From Parasitella parasitica (taxonomy: Eukaryota; Mucoromycota; Mucoromycetes; Mucorales; Mucoraceae): DNA of 30,073 nt. Shown here piece after piece: positions 24,393-30,073 of this stretch (position 1 is the first letter of the stretch; the number at the start of each line of letters is the position of its first letter). A program made the translations under genes and the position numbers. Below the pieces are notes generated by a model. The model saw only the letters and a program-made list of their open reading frames with translations, had not been told where the DNA came from and ran no database searches. The DNA lies in assembly GCA_025201805.1 (NCBI GenBank), contig MU619280.1:153979-184051 (forward strand), written 5' to 3'.

Positions 24393-24444
24393 ATACGTAT
24401 GCATCCGGTATTGTTAATTACATGCATTTATTTAGTTACGGTGA

Positions 24445-25323
24445 TCAATGGCATGATTTTCCAAGCGCTTTCAATCGCCAATAATTGTATGGCAATGGCA
24501 CAATAAAGCCTGCTGCAGTACTAATTGCTGCTGCCAGCCAAAATTTAGGATCTTGGAATAAAACCTGGCCTCCCATTAAATGCCAGTCAGTGACATTCTC
24601 TGCCAGTTCCATGGCCAACATGGATACAAAGCTCATCCCCATCGCTGTCTTGAAGGCTGCTGGATATGGAACTTGCATAGAACGCTTCAATAATACGGTT
24701 TCCAGAGCTAAAGAGGTTGATATTCCAGCCACCTAGATTTATATATTTGCGATAAAAGTTAATTTGTGTGCATATGTGCATGTAACCAGTAATACTTGTT
24801 TACCATTGCTGCTGCTGTGCTGTAAATGGGTGACATTTCTGGGTAATTGTATTGCAAGTACCACATTGTAGCAAAATCACCAGTAGTACATCCAATTAGG
24901 CATCTTTTTATGTTATGTTAGTAAGGATATATCCTTTAATACAACACTTTGATTCCCGTATATATACCTTAAAGTATTTACTCTAGTGCGCTGCCAAGTT
25001 GTAGGATCAGACCAAAATTTGGCACTGGTGATCATAGGAGGTTCTTCTTGTTTTTTTGCGCAACATGAGCCCTGGCGAAGTGTAGTTTGAAGAGGCAGAA
25101 GCACTCGGGCAATACATGGTCTTTTTAAATGATGGATGTTCAGCATGTTATAATCCGTATTTTGCAAGAAGGTTGCTGTTCTTTCCTTTTTATGCTCTTT
25201 GGCATTTGATGAGACAGTCACTGGTTTGGAGAGCAAGTTGTGCTTAAAACATGTCTTGCTTGTTATCCCTATCTTTGATTTACCCTTGTAGGTATGATAA
25301 AATCTATATGTTGACATACGCAT
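24445..25323 (-). CDS. DUF4396-like membrane protein, probably mitochondrial
   Basis: Three minus-strand exons, 25323-24968, 24903-24804 and 24732-24445, join to 247 residues. The N-terminal 110 residues are rich in Lys/Arg/His/Ser with few acids and could act as a mitochondrial presequence. The conserved part begins TRVNTLRCLIGCTTGDFATM and includes WYLQYNY, GISTSLALETVLLK, a helix with MGMSFVSMLAMELAENV and WLAAAISTAAGFIVPLPYNY. The CLIGCTxGD and MSMLAMELxEN motifs with several membrane helices resemble DUF4396 proteins, a family of unknown function shared with bacteria. The two conserved Cys/Asp motifs lie on separate exons, joined in frame with no gap. Location in mitochondria is inference from the N-terminus only. 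Confidence 0.75.
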
Positions 25324-25455
25324 TAAGCATTACCATTACCGTTACCAACTCAAGACCAAGTTTGATTATAAAAAAAATATATTTATTTTATGTGTTTTAA
25401 AATGAAGCTATTGCTAGACGCCGATTTTTGGATCATGTCAGATAGTCGTTGACAT

Positions 25456-25869
25456 TTATCTTCTTGAATTGTTTCTTGAATTGTTATATTGTTGTTCTGT
25501 ATGTATAATTGTAGCATCTCTTTCCCTTTCATCATAAATGTCAACCAAGACATGCTCATCGTGAGGGGTATACTGCGGGGTATCATCAAATGGGTTCCTA
25601 GTATAAGCTGGAGCGGCAGGAGCAATGTGCATATCTTTTTCACACAAATGCTGTAATAAGACTGGCTTCATACGCTGTAATTCTGCTGTTGTTAAAGGAT
25701 TCATCTGTGCTTGCTGTTGACGTTCTAATTGTTGTTCCTGGGCCAAGATATCATGTTGAGCTCTCATCTTCATTCTCTTTAACCAGCACACATATGTTAA
25801 TAGTATGAGTATAATTGCAAGAAGAGAAAATATGACAATGAATAGAATTTGATTTGTATTAGGCGCCAT
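25456..25869 (-). CDS. Small single-pass membrane protein with NPFxD motif
   Basis: A 137-residue single-exon frame. Residues about 8-30 are a strong membrane helix (ILFIVIFSLLAIILILLTYV) followed by KRMKMR, so the C-terminus should be cytosolic (positive-inside rule). The tail has a Gln-rich helix (about 38-56), an NPFDD sequence at residues 92-96 and an Asn/Arg-rich end. NPFxD is the known endocytosis signal read by Sla1 in yeast. No known protein family was recognised. The ATG at 25869 is the first in the frame and lies directly before the helix. It sits 132 bp upstream (on the minus strand) of the DUF4396-like gene start, in the same orientation. Confidence 0.6.
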   Translation of the reverse strand: MAPNTNQILFIVIFSLLAIILILLTYVCWLKRMKMRAQHDILAQEQQLERQQQAQMNPLTTAELQRMKPVLLQHLCEKDMHIAPAAPAYTRNPFDDTPQYTPHDEHVLVDIYDERERDATIIHTEQQYNNSRNNSRR

Positions 25870-26690
25870 GATTTGTTAGTTCGTTAAAGAATGAAAGAAA
25901 AGGGAGGGATGTCGTTACATCGTTAAATGATGGAAGACATCTACAACTTTATGTAAAAAAATCTTTATTAATTAATTACTCTGTGCCACCATTTTTTGTT
26001 CCAAAAAGAGCCATGGACAATGTGGAAGCCAAACACAAACAATCGCACGCAAATAAAAAAGCAACTTAAATGCCTGATTTTCTTATTAGCGGCTTCTGGT
26101 GCAAGGTAATAAAAGATTGCACAATTAGTGTGTCACGTATAAAACCAGACAAAGGCATCTCATATTGAATACAAATCAACTAAAAATATAACGGTCGTCG
26201 AAATACCTGCCAGATAGATCAGCTTTCAACTGATTCCGTAATCGAGATAGAAAAGAAATGCTAACGAGTTCAGGCCTGTAGAATATTGTATGAAAATTTG
26301 TATTGTATTGGAATTGGTTAATTAGCTTGCTTAAGATCATAGCTCCAAAATATAACTGGTCAAAGCTCCAATTAAAACTATTAGATGTTACCAAAACAGA
26401 TTATAAAGAAAAACATGGGAGGCATTGTCGTTTTGAGAATATCAAATCGTTGGTGCCCCAGATCTGTACATTGTGACATAGTCTATTTGTATGTCGCTAC
26501 CTTCCCCTTCCAGTGTACGGCCACCGCGAATTTTCTGTTTATGCGTTTTATATTGTTGCCGGCATGTGCTTATTTTTAATGTAACAGTAAGGCACTATCC
26601 TAAAAAGAAATTTGGCAATATGTTCAAGTATAAATTATTGATTGCGATGCTGTGAGCTTGATCTCAAAGATTATTTTCATGTAACTTATT
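25870..26690. other. AT-rich intergenic region
   Basis: Upstream region of the small membrane protein gene. Frames at 26176-26394 (minus) and 26385-26579 (plus) have no family resemblance and are not called as genes. Nothing else is seen. Confidence 0.4.
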
Positions 26691-27112
26691 TCCGGGTGAA
26701 ATAAATACAAGCAAATTTGAAATATTGCCCTTTCCACCCACCTAAGAGTATAATTTACAGTCTCTGATATCTTTACAAACTATTAAGCGATAGAGACACA
26801 ATCTTCAGCCAAAATCTTCTTTTTTTGCACCATTCTACAACATATCCGAGTTTTATGCACCTCTGACCATTTTTCAGATTTTGCTATGTTTGGTCCCCAA
26901 ACCTCATATTCGATTTTCAGTTTTCAACTTTGGGTCAACCTTCAGGGTCATTTTTAGGTACGAATTTGAGGTCCAAACCAAGTATACTTGCTAGTACTAA
27001 CACGATAACTGTATCTCACTACGTCTTTGGATTCTCAATATCTATCTTTGCTGTCGAGATATTGCCAAAAAACTAGATTTTGCAAATTTTGCAAATTTTA
27101 CAGCATATGGTC
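26691..27112 (+). repeat. Repeated AT-rich block, copy A
   Basis: It aligns by eye with copy B (28171-28910). Shared stretches include GAAATAAATA, TTGCACCATTCTACAACAT, CAGATTTTGCTATGT, CATATTCGATTTTCA and TCATTTTTAGGTACG. No coding is seen. Copies differ at many sites, so the duplication is old. Ends are approximate. Confidence 0.75.
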
Positions 27113-28170
27113 CCATAACAAGTACCAATTTTTGCAATTAAATCATGTCCAAGTTCCTAAGTAAAGTAATAGAGCAAACTCTGGTACATCTACTGGTAGT
27201 AAACATGTCGTAGTGTAGCTTGAATTCGATAAGCTTGAGCCAATTTTGTCTTTTTTGGGTAAAATTTGTCCGCCTGTTTCTCAACAAACTATTATAGCAC
27301 TTTGGCTTGAGTGATTATTAAAATCTTTTTAAAACCTGATTCTCTACTAGATGTATTACTTTTTAGACAGATATATGGAAAAAAATATTTCTTCATATGT
27401 TTTTAGCAGAGGCTTAATTTATTTTCATAACTTTCAGAGCAATAAATGGGATATGAAGATACATGATATAGCAATACAAAAATAGAGCTACAACATAGCT
27501 ACCAAAAGGTTTTTGGTTGGTCAAAAAATACCAATTTCTGAGCGAGAAAATCTCGAAAGACGGAATTGGTTTCTACCCTTTTGAATGGCTTCATTTTGGC
27601 CCTCTAGACACAGGGCCGGAAAATCGTAGATTCATTTGGTCGAGACAAGATTTTGATTTTTGGCAGAAAAAATAAAGCCACAGTAAAAAACAAGATATCG
27701 GTTCGTAGGTATTGATATGGTGATTCTTTTGGTCAAGTTTATAGACCTAAAAATGCTCAAAATATTTTTGCTTTTACTCAAAAACTATCAAAAATGGCGT
27801 TTTTTGAATATTTGAAAATTCGTTATAAGAAAAGGTATTTGTATAGTCTTGTAATTTATATTTTTGGATGCAGAATTTATTCTTTGTTAGAAAACACTTA
27901 GTACGCATATCCGATATACCTATCACGTTTATGAGATATCTAGCAATGAACTATGCGAAAAAAGCTCGAAACTGGTTTGGATCAAATGGAAACACAGTGC
28001 TGAGATTCAATCTACGGCCTTTTTTTTTTTCGCTGTAAATGGGTGCAACACCTATTTTCAATTGAGGAGCAAAGCATCATTCTAACAGGTACCTTGCGTA
28101 TGTCTCCATATGAATCGACAGCTGAGATACTGCATAATAATACGGGCTCAAAAACCATTTTTGTATACCT
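27113..28170. other. Non-coding AT-rich spacer between repeat copies
   Basis: No open frame of note. Phrases such as GGCTTAATTT at about 27411 recur in copy B, which suggests further degenerate copies of the same block, but I could not align them with confidence. Confidence 0.4.
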
Positions 28171-28910
28171 TTATCTTTGGATGAAATAAATATCACCTAA
28201 TCTGAAATATTACCTTTTTTCCCGCTTAAAGGCTTAATTTACAATCTCTAATAACTTTAAAAACTACTAAGCAATAGAAATTTAATCTTTAAAGCTAGGA
28301 TATCTTTCTTTTGCACCATTCTACAACATGTCCGAGCCTCATGTATTTCTGACTATTTTTCAGATTTTGCTATGTGTTTGGACCCCAATAATGATTTATC
28401 GGAATGAGGAATTATTCAAATAAAACAGTTGTGAATTAATCAGGTAAAGATTTCGTTTATTACATGGAAAAAATGATGGTTTATATACTAGTGAATCTAA
28501 GTGGACTGATGGGAGGATAAGATACAAGTGTGAGGAGACATGGTGTGATTTAGTGAGAGTGAGACGATAGATTATTGTATCTATTGTCCATGAACATGTC
28601 ATGTTGTTGAGTTATAAATAAGGAAAATGATCCATTGGGATATGTTCCTGAATTGTGTTCAGCATTGAGTTTACTTGAGTTTGACTTCCGGTTGGGAAAT
28701 TGACACATCACCAAACCTCATCATATTCGATTTTCAATTATAAACTTTGGGTAAGCCTTCAGTGTCATTTTTAGGTACGGATTTGGGTTGTAAGAAAAGT
28801 ATACAATAACTGTTTCTCTTCACACCACACTTTCCGAATTCCAATATCTATTTTAGTTGTCGAGACACGACCAAAACAAGGTCTTGCTGATTTTATAGGA
28901 GCAAGTTAGG
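28171..28910 (+). repeat. Repeated AT-rich block, copy B, interrupted
   Basis: Second copy of the block at 26691-27112, same orientation. Homology stops at 28388 and resumes at 28711, around a 322-bp insertion listed separately. Confidence 0.75.
28389..28710 (-). mobile_element. LTR-like insertion inside repeat copy B
   Basis: Comparison with copy A, which reads straight through CCCCAAACCTC, shows 322 extra bases flanked by CCAA on both sides (28385-28388 and 28711-28714). Read on the minus strand it starts TGATGTGTCA and ends near ATAAATCA, the TG...CA ends of an LTR, and has a TATA-like TATATAAACC and an AATAAA-like signal in plausible order. No retroelement coding lies nearby, so a solo LTR fits. 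Three extra bases (TTA) lie outside the CA end and the site duplication is short, so a MITE remains possible. Confidence 0.5.
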
Positions 28911-29768
28911 TGGATAATGATTGATCAACACTTACGTCTATAAAATTCTCCAGTTGTGTATTGGAGTTTTATTCAGAGTCTTTATGACCATGTTAAAGTA
29001 ACACATTTGCACAACATTTTGCTGTGCGCTTTATATTGGGAAAACGGAGATGATCTTCCATATATAAAGAAAATCTATTCCAAAGTATAAGGGAAAAGAT
29101 GTTCTCTTAAAAAATATTATATATAATTACAATGCTTGCTTTGTTAAACTCCAGGAACAACTCGATCTCTATATCAATAGGGGAAGAAAGCTTTTGGTAT
29201 GCAGTTTACCCGACCTTTAAAAAGGGCTTTTGTAATTACCGTTATATTTTGTTGTTTTTCCTCTCCACTCGATCAATGAAGTGAATAAATGTTAAAGTAT
29301 AAAAAAAAAAGCTAAAAACCTAGAGAATACTGCATAGTATTTATTAGCTGTAGGACACTATGTCTCTCGCAATTTTTGCTTAAAAATTAGACTATGAAAA
29401 ATCAGGCATTTTGGATTAAAAAACAGAATTTCGGCTTTTCTGTTTCATCCATTATTTTTCAATAGAATTTACTATTATCTTTGCACAGTTAGGCAGAGCA
29501 CACCAACTCTTGTATCAATGTGTCGTATTATGCTTGGAGACTTTGTGTTGAATTTGACATTAAATATGCAATCAAAGTGTTTCGAAATGGGTTTTTTGGC
29601 TAACTGCTGAAGCATTCAGAACAGAAAAATGTGCTTGGTTTTAAATTCAGCTGCGTGGTGCTCAAGTAAAGGCCCTTGAGGTATAGCTGGTAACTATAAT
29701 ACCATAATGAATCAACATAAAATCTTTACTGTTTCAAGAAATCATTAACAAGTTGGGATTACCCCGAT
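28911..29768. other. AT-rich intergenic sequence
   Basis: No supported gene, RNA or repeat. An A-run lies at about 29301-29310. Confidence 0.4.
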
Positions 29769-29970
29769 CGGCCCATTTGGGCCGACCCTTCCATAATAAA
29801 TTTCTCCACAGAAATTGAAGATAACATGTTAAAAACTCTTTTCAATATTGAAATGGGTGTTCTTGTCAGCGATCTAATTGATTTTGTTTGAAAAAAGTGA
29901 AAATTGAGCTATCAGGGATTGATTTTCCGGAGGCTGTTTTGCCCGATTTTAATCAGCCCAAATGGGCCGA
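29769..29970. repeat. Small element bounded by inverted palindromes
   Basis: CGGCCCATTTGGGCCG (29769-29784) and CAGCCCAAATGGGCCGA (29954-29970) are inverted copies of each other, and each is itself nearly palindromic. They are the only GC-rich spots in the surrounding AT-rich DNA and enclose about 170 bp without coding. The layout suggests a MITE or another foldback element. Confidence 0.5.
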
Positions 29971-30073
29971 CTTTTCGATTATATATAATTTGTATAGTGT
30001 ATAACAATTTATAAAAAAAAAATTTATAGAAATGTACTTAAGTTAATGTAGAATTATTCAAGAGCTGTTGGCG
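29971..30073. other. Window end, AT-rich
   Basis: Nothing could be recognised in the last 100 bases. Confidence 0.4.

Noticed and set aside
26176-26579. Frames of 72 and 64 codons after 26 kb
   Set aside because: No motif, no neighbouring exons, and surrounding DNA is non-coding in character.

Overview
The window is nuclear DNA from a fungus, most likely an early-diverging one of the Mucorales type. The genes carry many short GT-AG introns (51-108 bp wherever I could place both ends). Intergenic DNA is very AT-rich, the proteins are clearly fungal (Coa4, Sam37, Ccz1, Cdc5, PITP, DysF, RasGEF), and the decayed Tc1/mariner-type element resembles those I know from Mucorales. The species assignment is inference. 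Most genes were assembled by joining exons by hand. In every gene the exon lengths sum to a multiple of three.

Layout: 433-1279 (+) BAG-domain co-chaperone. 1305-4622 (-) a spliced membrane-protein gene interrupted by a 2.2 kb Tc1/mariner-like element at 1900-4104. 5688-8229 (+) CDC5/CDC5L splicing factor. 8378-8574 (+) a 46-residue CCHC zinc-knuckle protein split by an intron. 8958-11177 (-) MFS sugar transporter in nine exons, one of only 5 nt. 11.2-13.85 kb is a gene desert ending in a 10-N gap. 13890-14162 (+) COA4. 14174-17091 (-) RasGEF in eight exons. 17357-18539 (+) Peroxin/Ferlin (DysF) protein with a CAG/polyQ run. 18605-19878 (-) SAM37/metaxin with an in-frame TAG. 20461-21578 (-) phosphatidylinositol transfer protein with an 8-nt exon and a GC-AG intron. 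22251-24356 (+) CCZ1. 24445-25323 (-) DUF4396-like membrane protein. 25456-25869 (-) single-pass membrane protein with an NPFxD motif. From 25.9 kb to the end there are no convincing genes: a diverged repeated block, one copy of it carrying a 322-bp LTR-like insertion, and a small element bounded by palindromes.

The genes are a mixed eukaryotic neighbourhood, not an operon or a dedicated system. Several relate to organelles and membranes: Coa4 and Sam37 to mitochondria, Ccz1 to vacuole fusion, PITP to phosphoinositides, and the DysF protein to peroxisomal or prospore membranes. I see nothing joining them into one pathway. Several pairs are tightly convergent (25, 11, 65 and 88 bp between stops), and two pairs are divergent with shared upstream DNA. 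I found no CRISPR array, tRNA, rRNA or new defence-like system. The most notable observations are a frame-exact transposon interruption of a host exon, a nonsense codon in SAM37, microexons of 5 and 8 nt, and the very small zinc-knuckle gene.
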